A stretch of DNA of 64,000 bases from Pseudo-nitzschia pungens (GCA_037355855.1 CM074758.1:3631001-3695000), one strand, 5' to 3'; shown: positions 45,521 through 56,545, counted from the stretch's first letter. The notes: generated by a model from the letters alone, not told the origin. A program made the numbers and translations.

Positions 45521-48500
45521 ACCCCAGCACCAGACTGCCCGAATCGGATCTGATCGACACTTCAGCGCCACAGGCAGGCGTTAACGACACAGAGAACGAC
45601 TCTGGATTGCCCAGCGACGGACGTTTCGAAGAGACAGAAGCGATCGATAAAGATTTTGAAGCCAATGACAGTATTGAGCGACCAGAAGACAAGCACAACA
45701 AGAACGCTGAGGCGCAGACTGGTGGTGCAAATGCATTGGAACTGTCCATGGGAAACTCAGAGCAGTGCTCCAACCAAAAAAGCGCCACAGAGAAGTCATT
45801 GACCAACGCAAATGGAAAAAATAGCAACAGCTCGGTGGCTTTGATGGGGAGCCAAGTGAAGGTGTTTTTGCTTCCAAATCTTTTCAAACGCGGATTGCCA
45901 CACACAGCCAAGGGACATGGTGGAGGCAGCAAAGCACTGTCCTCGGGATCCCCTTTGCAGTTCTCTTCCGACTCCTCTTCCCAGTGCACCCAAGGAAATC
46001 AAGCTTCCACAACAAGTTTGAAGAAATTCCCACAGGATTCCTACTCATTCTTGTCCCTCCATGGGCCCTTTGACGAACCCATTTTCTTTGGTATGGGAAT
46101 TATGGTTTGCTGCTTTCAACTGTCTCTTGTTGGTTTGATGTTACTTAGTGTCCTTCACCCAAAATGGGGTTTGAGGCATGATGACAATCCAGGTGATGAT
46201 GTGTTTGCAAGAATTGTTGCTGCAAATGCAAGTCCAGTTGTACAAGCAACGCAATTCATAGCTATTTTGGCCTATTTCTTGTTTGCAGATGCATCGATTC
46301 TGGATGTGACTACTGCAGTTGAAGCATTCCCCAAGTTCTCCAAAGTAGCCAATGGTGACAAAGTTGGATGCATGGTATTTTCTTGCATGCTTCGTTTCCT
46401 TCAAGGTTTTTTGGCAATATATGCAGCGTTCCTACTAATAATCACATCTGAAAGTGCAGTTGATGTTGTCCTCAACTTTTCAGCGGTGGTGAGTGTGACA
46501 TTAAATATTCAATGAACACCAGAATGTGATCAGTGTCTCACAATACTTTGTTTCTAACTCTATTTTCTTGAAACTCTCTGCACATTTTCCAAAAAGAATT
46601 TCATAAGTAGCTTGGATAATGTGGCCTTTCAGTTGGCCTTGAATGGGAAATATGGCAAAAAAATCGAACGTGAAGCAAAAAAAATCACCAAACTTCAACT
46701 TCCACCTTGCATGTCTGCACCTAACCACAATCGATTCCGTTTCACTTTGGTAACTCTGGGTCTTATTTTTGTGACATTCGTTGGTGGAATCGTATTTGCA
46801 CAATTACACCCAGAGATTTGGCGTACCAATACCTTGAGGGTTGAATTTAGGACTGGGGAACTACAAATGTATAGTGGATGCTACAAGTTGGACAAGGGAG
46901 TGGAACACCACAATCGATGGAACTACAATGGCCACAGTTCAAATCCTGAGAGTGGTTTGATCTCCTACTGCAACATGCGCCAGCAATGGATTCTCTTCAA
47001 GAAGGAGTCCGTTGGCGACATCAGCGACTACCGAAACCCCTGCGACATTGCGCGTGAATACGAACTTGCCCACTCGGCCAAGACTGACTCCTTCGACATT
47101 TCGTCGGCATTTGTGGGTGGTTGGTATTCAGCCAGCGGGACACCGCTCGATTTGTATTTCTTTGATTCGGAGTACAACGGGGAAGATTTGAACGAGAACT
47201 GTGACTCCTTTTTGAACAACGGCTACTGTGATGTGTATTTCAATACCATCGGGTATCAGTATGATGGCGGGGATTGCTGTGCTGCCACGTGCAGCCAGTC
47301 AGATTGTGGGTCTAGTGGTATTACCGGTGCATTCGGAGTTGAGAACAAGATAGGCAACGGGTATCGGAACTGCGCAGATCCATCCATGGTCTCGCTCACC
47401 ATCGAATTGAATACCTTTTCCTCCAGCCGTGACAAAAATCTTTTGGAAGTTACTGACCTCCAGGTGGAAGAATATTTCCGAGAAAAGGGCATTGATTTCT
47501 GGACACAATATCCTCTGTCACCCTTCTTTATCGTGGATTGTGACGGATACAACGTCCTTTCCGTCTCCGTGGATGATTCAATGGCAAATAAGACAGAAAC
47601 CATCATGGTCAGAGATGGTGCCAGCTGTAAAGTTAGTGTCAGTAACACAACAAATTTTTTCAAGAAATGGGACAACGATCCCATTTGGTGGGTCAACTAC
47701 ACCGTCTATTATGGCAACGAAACCAAGCATCCTATAATTTGGGGATATAGTGGGGTGGAAGAATCAATCCAGTTCCAACTAATTCCAATCTGTTACTTTG
47801 AGAAGCTCTCTGGCTCCATTAATATTTCTTCTGCCTACACTCTCACCAATCCATCCACGCAGTCCCTCAACTGGCTCATTGACAATGACTCGACCTACTC
47901 TTCCTGCGACAACAACTTTTTGATCGAACGATTTGCGCTTGGAGCTGTAAACTTTGCAGCTCCCATTAACTCCGTAAGTGATGACTCGTTCGACTCTCCC
48001 TTGTGGATCAGTGCTGCGACGCACCAGTGCCGGTGGGAGAACATTGCTTGTGACGAGGGATCGGTGGAAACACTGGCGGTCCGCAGCAAGGATCTGAGTG
48101 GAACCATCCCAACTGCGATAGGATTATTGACCAGATTGCGGCGCATGGATTATGGTGGGTTCTGCGAACTTGTGGCGTGTGTGTGCTTGGTAGCTGCCTT
48201 GATCTCTGTCCTCCAACGACTAATTTTGATTTGTATTGCTTTACCTCGTTCTTGTTGTGAGCAGATAGCAACGGACTTTCAAGCACCATTCCCAGCGAAA
48301 TTGGGCTGCTTACCAACTTGAAGGGACTGGACATTGACAACAATGAGCTGACAGGCACTATTCCGACGGAGTTTGGACAGCTTGTAAACATGATCGAACT
48401 TCACTTGGATATGAACAAACTCACTGGCACAATCCCAACCGAATTTGGACTGATGATCAATGCCAGAAATTTTGATTTGAGTACGTAGTTATTGCGATCT

Positions 48501-49397
48501 GTATGTATGGTTTGCACGAGGCCAATTGGCATCATTGGATCGGCGTCCACCTGCACCTGCACCTTCATCTTTGTCACACATCTTGATTTCATCTCTGCGT
48601 TTTGTTGCTTTTTTCGTTTGTTTGCAGTTTACAACCAGCTCTCTGGACCCATTCCGTCCCAGATAGGGAAACTCAAAAACATGGCCACACTAGGCTTCGA
48701 AGGAAACCAACTCAGTGGTACCATTCCAACTGAGATTGGACTGATGCTAAATCTGAAAGGACTCTGGGTAGCGGGAAATAAGATCAGTGGTACCATTCCC
48801 AGTGAAATTCAGCTCCTGAGAAAGACCTTCAGAGACTTTGATGTAGCAAACAACTTGATGACTGGAACTATTCCCACCGATATTAGCAAGCTAACTACAC
48901 TGGAAAAACTACAGCTAAATGGCAATATGTTCTCTGGTACCATCCCATCGGAAATCGGATTGATGACGTCCCTTTCGTACCTCAACCTGCAAGGAAACAA
49001 CTTTAGAGGTACCATTCCAACCGAGATTGGTCTCCTGAGCAATCTCCGAGAACTCTGGTTGGATGGAAACAGCTTCACTGGCACCATTTCCCGCGGCATT
49101 GCGCTCCTGGAGCGGCTGCGGATCCTAACCCTGGACGATAACATCTCTGGATCTATCCCATCACTAATCAAAACGCTGAATCCTTGTGATCTCTGCAACG
49201 GCCAGAACTACGAGATCCGCAGCGAGCTGAACAACGACCAGGCGGCATACCACGAGTATGGAGTGTACGGTGGCATCGAGTGGTACTCTTGCCCGGCGTT
49301 GCTCGAAATCAAGCACAATGCAAAGGAATTGTTGTCCGGCGAGGCATGCCAGTTCCTGAGGGATTCATGCGTGTCCTGTGGTGGCGGCAATTTCTGA
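44083..49397 (+). CDS. LRR receptor-like membrane protein fused to Gag (4 exons)
   Basis: Exons 44083-46488, 46597-48154, 48265-48480 and 48628-49397; all three introns are GT-AG and keep frame, giving 1649 residues. The native gene probably begins after ~480 Gag residues. It has a Ser/Asn-rich cytosolic part and three membrane segments in exon 1 (about residues 668-690, 718-735, 762-790). Exon 2 adds a fourth (about 850-870, 'FTLVTLGLIFVTFVGGIVFA'), then a large extracytosolic domain with an LNR-like cysteine motif (about 1000-1030: 'NNGYCDVYF', 'YDGGDCC') and several N-x-S/T sites. Twelve LRR units follow (LSGTIPTAIG to ISGSIPSLIK; exons 2-4), with a Cys-containing end (CDLCNG; CQFLRDSCVSCGG). 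This is the layout of a large diatom family of unknown ligand. The upstream Met in 'MGNSEQCSNQ' (about 45748) is one possible native start. Confidence 0.8.
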
Positions 49398-49404
49398 GAC
49401 ATCA

Positions 49405-49464
49405 TCTCCCTTGTTTGGACGTGATATTCAAACATATGTTTGGACTTGATTTTCAGTCGTGCTT
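49405..49464 (-). repeat. Inverted leader fragment of the Y element
   Basis: Eight bases after the LRR stop codon begins sequence whose reverse complement matches 43605-43650 (TGTTTGGACGTGA, CAGTCGTGCTT). The Y element in reverse orientation therefore abuts the gene's 3' end and then continues after the LINE as LTR 50470-50851. Confidence 0.55.
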
Positions 49465-50487
49465 AAAACAGTGACTTGATCATAATAATAATAATATACT
49501 TATTTAAATAACTTTAATCACCAAAGGTGATACTAAATTACTCAGTCTGTATCCAGACTTTAACGTTGCCTCCAGCAGAGAGTCAGGACCCCAAGTGGTA
49601 GAACGACAATTTTTCAAACAAACCTTGAACATCAGACAGGGAAAGAAACAGAACTAGTCCCACAAAAGAGGGACTTGAGAGAAAGGAAGGAAGATAGTGG
49701 GAGAGGACCCAGTATCAAAAGGGACATGATAAGAAGCAGGAAAATAGTGGAAAACACCAAGGGACAAGGTGGAAGCAACCCTAAGAGCCAGTAAGCCAGG
49801 CTCGTAGGAGAGCAGCCTCTCGTTGGTATGGCTGCACTGGGGGAGCAGGGGCTGCATACTGCTTCCTGGCAAGGTGGATCGTTGCAAGCCACTGCCTCTT
49901 GGCAGTCAGGGTGTAGCCTTGTAGGACTTGGAAAGGGGTTTGTAATAGTGAGTGTGACTGGGGGAGTGCACCAGCTGCACCAATGGCCAATTCAGAGGAA
50001 GTGGAAGCATCAAGAGATTGGTGTTGTTCAGCCTCAAGTTTACCCCCAGGACCATGGAGTCGTTCATTCCGGTAAGTCCAAAGATCCCAGGAGGTAAGAA
50101 AGAACTGATGGATGATAGCTGTAGCCCAACATTTGGGAGAGTGCTTGCTTCCAATGTGGGAGTAGTAGTCAGCCTGGATTTGATACCAGCGAGGAGACCA
50201 CCTACCAAGGAGCCAGTTGTGCCAACTAATTGTCCTCTGTGACCTGACAGCCGAAGCTATTGCAAGGGAGTAGGATAAGGGATAAATGATCTGACCCTTC
50301 CGAACCCTGGTGAGAAGATCCACAATGGCAGCAACTAAGGATGGATCGGTCTGCTCAACCTCAAGCCTTGTCTTCAGGGGTCCCGTGAAGGCAGACACAC
50401 TGTGCCTGACAGCCCCATGGTCCTTGCAGGAGAGCACATGAGACACCTTCTCGTTGTCTGCATCACAAAAAAACAGTGACTTGATCA
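49465..50487 (-). mobile_element. 5'-truncated LINE with 18-bp target-site duplication
   Basis: AAAACAGTGACTTGATCA occurs at 49465-49482 and 50470-50487. The inside edge on the left is (TAA)n-rich, the 3' tail of a minus-strand non-LTR element. The insertion lies within the inverted Y element: sequence on both sides of the duplication matches the LTR/leader border of 43590-43625. The element is about 990 bp, so severely 5'-truncated. Confidence 0.75.
49781..50469 (-). pseudogene. LINE ORF2 C-terminal fragment
   Basis: About 228 native codons; the first residues of the open frame (MIKSLF) come from the target duplication. 'EKVSHVLSCKDHG' looks like the C/H motif at the end of a non-LTR reverse transcriptase ORF2. 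'ISWHNWLLGRWSPRWYQIQA' and 'HQFFLTSWDLWTYRNERLHG' form a conserved-looking Trp-rich block. RT and endonuclease are missing through 5' truncation. Exact clade not assignable. Confidence 0.6.
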
Positions 50488-50851
50488 ATCGTGAAGAAAG
50501 AAGAAATATCTCTTACCGGTTCAACATTCCCCAGTTACTAAAAGATAGGACCATAAGTACCAAATCTACAGAATAATAAGTGAGGTTCTACAGGCTCCAG
50601 TACATAAGTGTATGGAGCTGAGGAACGAATGGCCCGGAACAAAAGAAACAAGAAATAACACAGAATGCTTGTAAAAGAACAAATAAACAACACGAGAATG
50701 TACGTGACGAGAAAACAAAACAAGAGAAAATTTAATAAAAAAGTAAAACTTAGAGTGGATCATTTCTGCTCACAATTTAAAGTAAGCAAGGAATTAAACA
50801 AATCTCACACCTAGTACAAAATCTACTCGATCTTACAGAGCCCTCCAAACA
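50470..50851 (-). repeat. LTR-like repeat 'Y', inverted copy
   Basis: Reverse complement starts TGTTTGGAGGGCTC and parallels 43250-43609, with moderate divergence. Its end overlaps the LINE target duplication. Confidence 0.7.
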
Positions 50852-51264
50852 ACATACGGGAATATGCACGTATGATATGCTTCGTAAGACTGTTGAACAA
50901 GACTATTGAATATGATGGACTGGGAATGAGAGTGACCGGGACTTGAGACATGAGGGAATATGAATGTGTTAAACCTTTCTCGGATCTCACCCAAACAACA
51001 CCGGTGTTTTTCGAACAACAACGGTGTTTTCGAACGACAACAACGATATTTTCGAACGACAACAACGATATTTTCAAACGACAACAACGTCCCTCAACAA
51101 ATACAGCGTTGAGCCATATATAACCTCCACTCAACTCCCGAATACAGCTGCAATCACACCTGTATTCCCCCAGGCATATAAACTCCCTCTTCCTGGCATA
51201 TAAACTCCCTATTCGTAGATCTTATCCTCCCCTGGACCTTATCCTCTCGAATTTCCGACACTCT
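50852..51264 (+). repeat. Leader-like sequence of a second Gag element
   Basis: 50852-50990 shows nothing recognised. 51000-51090 has four to five units of AACAACGGTGTTTTCGAACG-type repeat, then AATACAGCTGCAATCACACC and GGCATATAAACTCCCT motifs as upstream of the Gag at 44083. Confidence 0.55.
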
Positions 51265-51420
51265 ATGCCATACCGCACCCGACAACGAGCTCCATTCTCT
51301 GCAGCCACCAAAGACACCTACCGTCCCTTCCAATCCATTCAAACTGCAGCCCGCACCAGATTCAATCCCAGCACGATGTCAGACGACCACGGTGATTTCT
51401 TTCCCTCATTTGTATTGTGA
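51265..51420 (+). pseudogene. Gag N-terminal fragment (51 codons)
   Basis: MPYRTRQRAPFSA...FNPSTMSDDHGDFFPSF matches residues 1-65 of the ORF at 44083, but 15 codons are missing after 'MSDDH' and a stop follows 'FV L'. Too short for the 60-codon cut-off used in most ORF lists. Confidence 0.75.
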
Positions 51421-51779
51421 TTAAAATCAATTAGTCATCTGTTGTTCGTTTGAAGTTTAAATAAGAGTTGTTTACGAGTTATGAGAACTAGGATCATCTT
51501 CGAAATGTTCTTACGTTGGGTGAAAATTGTCTCACACTTGATTCTTAGTCTTGATTTGATCTTGTTTGATCTTGGCTTAATCTTGCTTGGTCGTTGATTT
51601 TGTCCGTGGGTCGTATTGATATTTTCATTTTTCGTTTAATATTTCAACACACCCTTGGATTTTCCTAGGGCTCTTCTCGCGATCATACAAGTAAATAGGA
51701 CGTACTTTTTGGTGATGATTCCCTGGATGGTGTTTGGTTGGGTGATCTGCCAAATTGTTCTTGCCGGGTTCCCAGAATA
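51421..51779. other. Interior segment before LTR X; no gene seen
   Basis: AT-rich, with TTGATCTTG repeats (51550-51590). No reading frame with recognisable motifs. Probably the internal sequence attached to LTR X. Confidence 0.4.
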
Positions 51780-52195
51780 TGTTAAAATGTAGCTGAAACT
51801 GGTTTTAAGTTGATAGATCCCAGGGCAAGCTTGGAGATATACAGCAGAAGCAATCAAACCGGTTGAGGTGCCGGTCTGTTCTATCGATAGTCTCGGATTC
51901 ACCACTACGATCGAACGAATCGACCAGGTCTATTCTAACTACCTTTCTTGGGCTCAGTCAGTTAGACCTTAGGCTTGTAATTCTACAGGGAGCTGCTCAA
52001 GGAGCAGGATGCAAGTATCAAGGTATTAAATCGGAGTTAAACTAAAGATGTGAGGACAGCAACCTTGTCAGGGAATCGACGTTGCTGTCTCGTTCTGTTT
52101 GTTACTTGTTTTTCATGTACAGTTTGTACGTGGAAGTGGTTTTGCTGTCAGCGTACAAGTAGTACTGGGAACCCTGTAGAAAACTATTTCGAGCA
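51780..52195 (+). repeat. LTR-like repeat 'X', copy 3
   Basis: Begins TGTTAAAATGTAGCTGA. Similar to 29595-29985. Nineteen bases after it the autonomous transposon begins. Confidence 0.65.
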
Positions 52196-52214
52196 TGACA
52201 CACGAATGTAGTGT

Positions 52215-52310
52215 CGTCCGAAAACTGTTTCGCGACCCATCGCGACCAATCGTGACCCGATCGCGACCCAATCGCAACTTGTCTAAAAAAAATTCAACCC
52301 CAATTTTTTA
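52215..52310 (+). promoter_or_regulatory. TIR with five subterminal CGCGACC-type motifs
   Basis: After the TIR the motif TCGCGACC (one copy TCGTGACC) repeats every 10-11 bp from about 52229 to 52277, one helical turn apart. The same array is at 58091-58140 and, inverted, at 10130-10180, 12700-12750 and 23830-23875. Likely transposase-binding sites; the transposase start codon is about 350 bp inward. Confidence 0.6.
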
Positions 52311-52625
52311 TTTCACAACCTCTTTTTTATTATTCTCAACTTTTTTCCATTATTCTCAACCACATTTCTCCCTTTTCTCAACTCCCCCAACGGGTCGACG
52401 GAAATGTTCTGTTCTAGACCCTGACATTCAGTCCCTCTTCACACTTTCATTCCATTTTACACATTTGACACACTTGACTCAACACAACAAATAATTTTTA
52501 ATCCAATTTACTTCAATCACACCAAAGTGTTACGTCGTGCACCTTTGTGAACTTTTTTTTTCAGTGGTGTCACATCACATACCGGTACCCCAGCTAAGAA
52601 TCGCATCACAAAAACACACACCACC

Positions 52626-55600
52626 ATGCCGAAAGCTTCCTCCGACCCAAGGCACTTTGCCAATGAGCCCAGAATACCCAAGACATTCCATTGTCGCAAC
52701 TGCATTGCCTCCGGAAGAAGAAGAAAATCAAAATCCTTCAAGGGATACAAACAAGAATCGAGCCACTTTCACACCTACCGATACGTATCTCAAGGCCTCT
52801 CCAGGCATCTCTATTCCAACAGCGATTGCCGAACTTATTATGTTAAGAACGATCTTATGGATTTTATTTCTTCTGCGAAAGCCGAAGTCACCCTCCCTTT
52901 GGTCCGACACACACCATCACAGTATGGACTGACAATGACACAGAATGGACCACAAATCCCCCCCTCCCTTGCCGAAACGAACACCGCCGCAACAACTTCT
53001 ATCCATACCTCACTCAATCCTCAAGTGATCGCCAATGTACTCATCCCACCCATGGACAGACAGGCAATCGAATCGCATATGGCTGAAAATGAGGAACAAA
53101 TGAATGCAATCGATTCCGATGTTGATGCCTCAGACCATTTTGATGCCAGTTCCGACACCGAAGTCTCTGATTCCGAAATCATGAAAAGCACCACCATTTC
53201 CATAAACGAAAGAGAGGAAACATTCCGGAATCGCACTCTGTTCCCACCCCGCCCGGAACTTATTGCTGAAATCAACCTCCTCAACATTATATCACAACAC
53301 AAGCTACCTCTTTCCACTTATCAAACCATTTTCAATTGGGCGAAAGCCAGCAACAATCTTCCCGGTTTTGATTTCAAGGTTACACCAACAAGAAAACGTG
53401 ATGCCATTTTTCAAGAAATTAAAAAAAATCTTGGCATATCTTCCGAACCAAAATTTGAGCCCAAAATTGTGAATTGGCTTCCCGACAACAAACCCACCCA
53501 AATCTATGTCCGCTCTTTTCTGGATGCTTTGTATTCCCTTCTGTCGAACCCAGATTTAATGTTGGAAGAAAATTTGTCATTCCCCAACAGCAATACCCCC
53601 TTGTCACCAGAGCATTTCCCGGTTCGAACTGATTCCTGTCCCATCACTGAGTTACATCACGGATCATGGTGGTCGGATTCCTGGAGATCCCTCTGCATAG
53701 AAGAAAATTCTGAAATCCTTGTTCCCATCATTTTTTACATGGATGGAATTAGCTTGGATGCGCATGGAAGACTATCACTGACTCCACTCAACATGACCCT
53801 AGGCATATTCAACATTGAAACCAGGAAAAGGCCGGAAGCATGGACAACAATCTATTTTCATCCTGACTCTGATTTGGAGAGCATTCACCATTCAAGAAAA
53901 CCATCTCCAAAAGAATCAATCCAAAACCTCCATAATGCCCTAGAAGTGGCGCTCCGATCTTTCAAAGAAGCATGTGAGTCCACCCACGAAGGCATCCAAT
54001 GGGATTTTCTCCCTTATGCCGGCGGATTGTGGCAAGTCAAAATGAAATTTGCAATAGCCTATGTCATCGGTGACACAGAACTGCATGATAAATTATGTGG
54101 CAAATATGGTTCCCGGTCGGGTGGTGTACAAAAGCTTTGCCGTCACTGTAACTGTTCCACCAAGGACATAAATATTCCATCAGCACAACAAACAGCCTCT
54201 CTTTGGGTCCCATCAGATTTTCATACATTTCCAGACTCAGATGCCACCACCACCAAGGAATATTTCAACAATATTTCTCACCACCAAATCAGAAATGCAT
54301 TCCACAGTCTCAACTTTGGTACCAATGTAAACAATATCCACCTAGCCACGCCCGGTGAATGCCTCCACATGCACCAGCTGGGATGTGCCAAACGAGAGGT
54401 AGAATCCCTGGAGCAACTGATGAAGGGTTCAATACCATGCCCGTATGCTGATCACCTAAATACCGGTGTTTCCACAGTAAATACAATTGGGCATGTCTCT
54501 CAAAAATATGGAGCCCTACTGTCAAGGCAGTCGGATCGTGACTTTCCCAGAACTAAATTCAGCTCCAATCTTCTATCTGTCACTAAAAAAGAGGGGCACG
54601 ATTACAGTGGTATGCTAATTTCGATTCTTCTAACATTGGTTTCTGAATCCGGCAATGCAGTTTTGAGCGACCCCTCATTTGTGAAGAAACACATTGATGT
54701 CATCGAACAAATCATCTCAATGGAAGAATTTCTCAAACACGGCCGGCCTACCACAAAGTGCATCAAAAATCTTCCCAAAACCATTATTCATTTCCTCAAC
54801 TCTATCAATGGCACCTGCCTTAGGAAGGGAATGGGAACAAAACTGATCAAAAATCACCTCTACTTTCACATTCCAAAGTACATCAGTCTGTGGGGTCCAA
54901 CATTAGGTTTCGATTCTGCATACAGTGAAAGTCACCACAAGACAGAAATAAAAGCACCATCCAAAAACACTCAACAAAATGCCGCAACCTTAGTCCATCA
55001 GACAACCCGTCGGAAAGAAGAAGCATCTCTCCTTCGACTCGCAACCTCTCATTACAAGTTGCAGAAAGTGGGTGGTGATCCGAAAGTCATATCCCCTCGT
55101 CCTACACAGTCTGGGTCCCGTTTCACCATTTTTCTGGATGGAACTAGAGGTTCAATGAAATGGGACTTAAGACGAAACTACAACAAACCATTTCATTCAA
55201 CAATTGTACTAGATTTTGTTTGCAACTCTGTCCTTCCTTTGCTCAACGACACATCCAGCATATTTGGGTTCACCGAACACAACAGATGGGATTCTGTGAA
55301 TCGCGTCAACTACCTGTTCCGATGTCACCCCTCATACAGGTCTGATTCAGGCCAAGTTAACAGTGTATGGTTTGACTGGGCAATGTTTGCAGTTGATGAC
55401 AACACTGAAATCCCCTGTCAAATGCTGTGTTTTCTGCATGTAAAAGATTTGAAACAACCCACATCTGCTGTGAATGGATACAATGTCGATTCAGATGGCA
55501 TCTATGCGGTTGTCAGAAAGTTTAGAGAGGATCCGAGGTCTACATCATCTCACTTTGTAAAAAGCGGCTATCTCGACAATACTTTATATTTATTTAACAC

Positions 55601-55817
55601 TGACACTATTCTTTCCGAACTGGCAGTTGTTCCTGAACTGGACGAGAATGCGGAACCCGTAAACAATGGTCGTTGGTTGGTTGTTCACAATCGATTGCAA
55701 TGGCTCGAATTCTTTGAAAAGAGGAATAATTCTATGACATATACTACCTACGAGAGCCTCTACTCCTCTTGTCCTGTACAACGAGAGGAATCAGACAACA
55801 CCGGCATTGCTGAATGA
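52626..55817 (+). CDS. CACTA/Plavaka-like DDE transposase, intact, 1063 aa
   Basis: Catalyses cut-and-paste movement of this family. A Cys/His segment at residues ~23-70 (HCRNC, HTYRYVSQGLSRHL, SDC) resembles the DNA-binding finger at the N-terminus of such enzymes. Then an acidic linker (DSDVDASDHFDASSDTEVSD). The RNase-H-fold core has the first Asp near residue 373 ('PIIFYMDGISLDAHG', then 'SLTPLNMTLGIFNI'). The second Asp is near 483 ('IGDTELHDKLCGKYGSRSGG'), followed by the CRHCNC cysteine cluster at ~505-510, the Tnp2/CACTA signature. I did not assign the third acidic residue. The C-terminal domain has 'FRCHPSYRSD' and 'VWFDWAMF'. Start: ATG in CACCACCATGCC; upstream is end B. No stop, frameshift or intron is seen, unlike the copies at 1-577 and 15905-24708, so this one could be active. 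Confidence 0.88.
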   Translation: MPKASSDPRHFANEPRIPKTFHCRNCIASGRRRKSKSFKGYKQESSHFHTYRYVSQGLSRHLYSNSDCRTYYVKNDLMDFISSAKAEVTLPLVRHTPSQYGLTMTQNGPQIPPSLAETNTAATTSIHTSLNPQVIANVLIPPMDRQAIESHMAENEEQMNAIDSDVDASDHFDASSDTEVSDSEIMKSTTISINEREETFRNRTLFPPRPELIAEINLLNIISQHKLPLSTYQTIFNWAKASNNLPGFDFKVTPTRKRDAIFQEIKKNLGISSEPKFEPKIVNWLPDNKPTQIYVRSFLDALYSLLSNPDLMLEENLSFPNSNTPLSPEHFPVRTDSCPITELHHGSWWSDSWRSLCIEENSEILVPIIFYMDGISLDAHGRLSLTPLNMTLGIFNIETRKRPEAWTTIYFHPDSDLESIHHSRKPSPKESIQNLHNALEVALRSFKEACESTHEGIQWDFLPYAGGLWQVKMKFAIAYVIGDTELHDKLCGKYGSRSGGVQKLCRHCNCSTKDINIPSAQQTASLWVPSDFHTFPDSDATTTKEYFNNISHHQIRNAFHSLNFGTNVNNIHLATPGECLHMHQLGCAKREVESLEQLMKGSIPCPYADHLNTGVSTVNTIGHVSQKYGALLSRQSDRDFPRTKFSSNLLSVTKKEGHDYSGMLISILLTLVSESGNAVLSDPSFVKKHIDVIEQIISMEEFLKHGRPTTKCIKNLPKTIIHFLNSINGTCLRKGMGTKLIKNHLYFHIPKYISLWGPTLGFDSAYSESHHKTEIKAPSKNTQQNAATLVHQTTRRKEEASLLRLATSHYKLQKVGGDPKVISPRPTQSGSRFTIFLDGTRGSMKWDLRRNYNKPFHSTIVLDFVCNSVLPLLNDTSSIFGFTEHNRWDSVNRVNYLFRCHPSYRSDSGQVNSVWFDWAMFAVDDNTEIPCQMLCFLHVKDLKQPTSAVNGYNVDSDGIYAVVRKFREDPRSTSSHFVKSGYLDNTLYLFNTDTILSELAVVPELDENAEPVNNGRWLVVHNRLQWLEFFEKRNNSMTYTTYESLYSSCPVQREESDNTGIAE

Positions 55818-55914
55818 ACCATTCTACACTAGGCAGGTAACTAAACAATAAAAAATCTTTGTATCATTTGCTCAGTTGCGAATCGATCCATCGCATATTC
55901 ACTTCGTTTCGGAA

Positions 55915-56545
55915 GAACCGAGCAACCGAACGTTCCTTCGCTCTTTTCTGGAACAACCGAAAATCAATCGATCCCTCGCTCCATTTCATAACATCCGAAA
56001 ATCGCTCCATTTCATAACATCCGAAAATCGATCGATCCGTCGCTCCTTTCTGGAACAACCGAAAATCAATTGATCGATCCGTCGCTCCTTTCTGGAACAA
56101 CCGAAAATCAATCGATCGGTCCGTCGCTCCTTTCTGGAACATCCGAAAATCAATCGATCAATCCGTCGCTCCTTTCTGGAACAACCCAAACTCAATCGAT
56201 CCGTCGCTCCTTTCTGGAACAACCGAAAATCAATCGATCCCTCGCTCCATTTCATAACATCCGAAAATCGCTCCATTTCATAACATCCGAAAATCAATCG
56301 ATCGGTCCGTCGCTCCTTTCTGGAACATCCGAAAATCAATCGATCAATCCGTCGCTCCTTTCTGGAACAACCGAAACTCAATCGATCCGTCGCTCCTTTC
56401 TGGAACAACCGAAAATCAATCGATCCGTCGCTCCTGTCTGGAACTTTCTGGAACAACCAAAAATTACATCAATCGATCCGTCGCTCCCTTTTGGAACAAC
56501 CAAAACTCAATCGATCCGTCGCTCCTTTCTGGATCGATCCTTCGA
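55915..56545. repeat. ATCGATCCGTCGCTCCTTTC minisatellite
   Basis: About 14 units of 34-47 bp built from TCGATCCGTCGCTCCTTTCT, GGAACAACCGAAAATCAA and the variant CTCCATTTCATAACATCCG. A block of about 200 bp (55960-56130) is repeated at 56230-56370. Occupies the position held by the GTCGTC minisatellite in copy 2. Confidence 0.9.
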
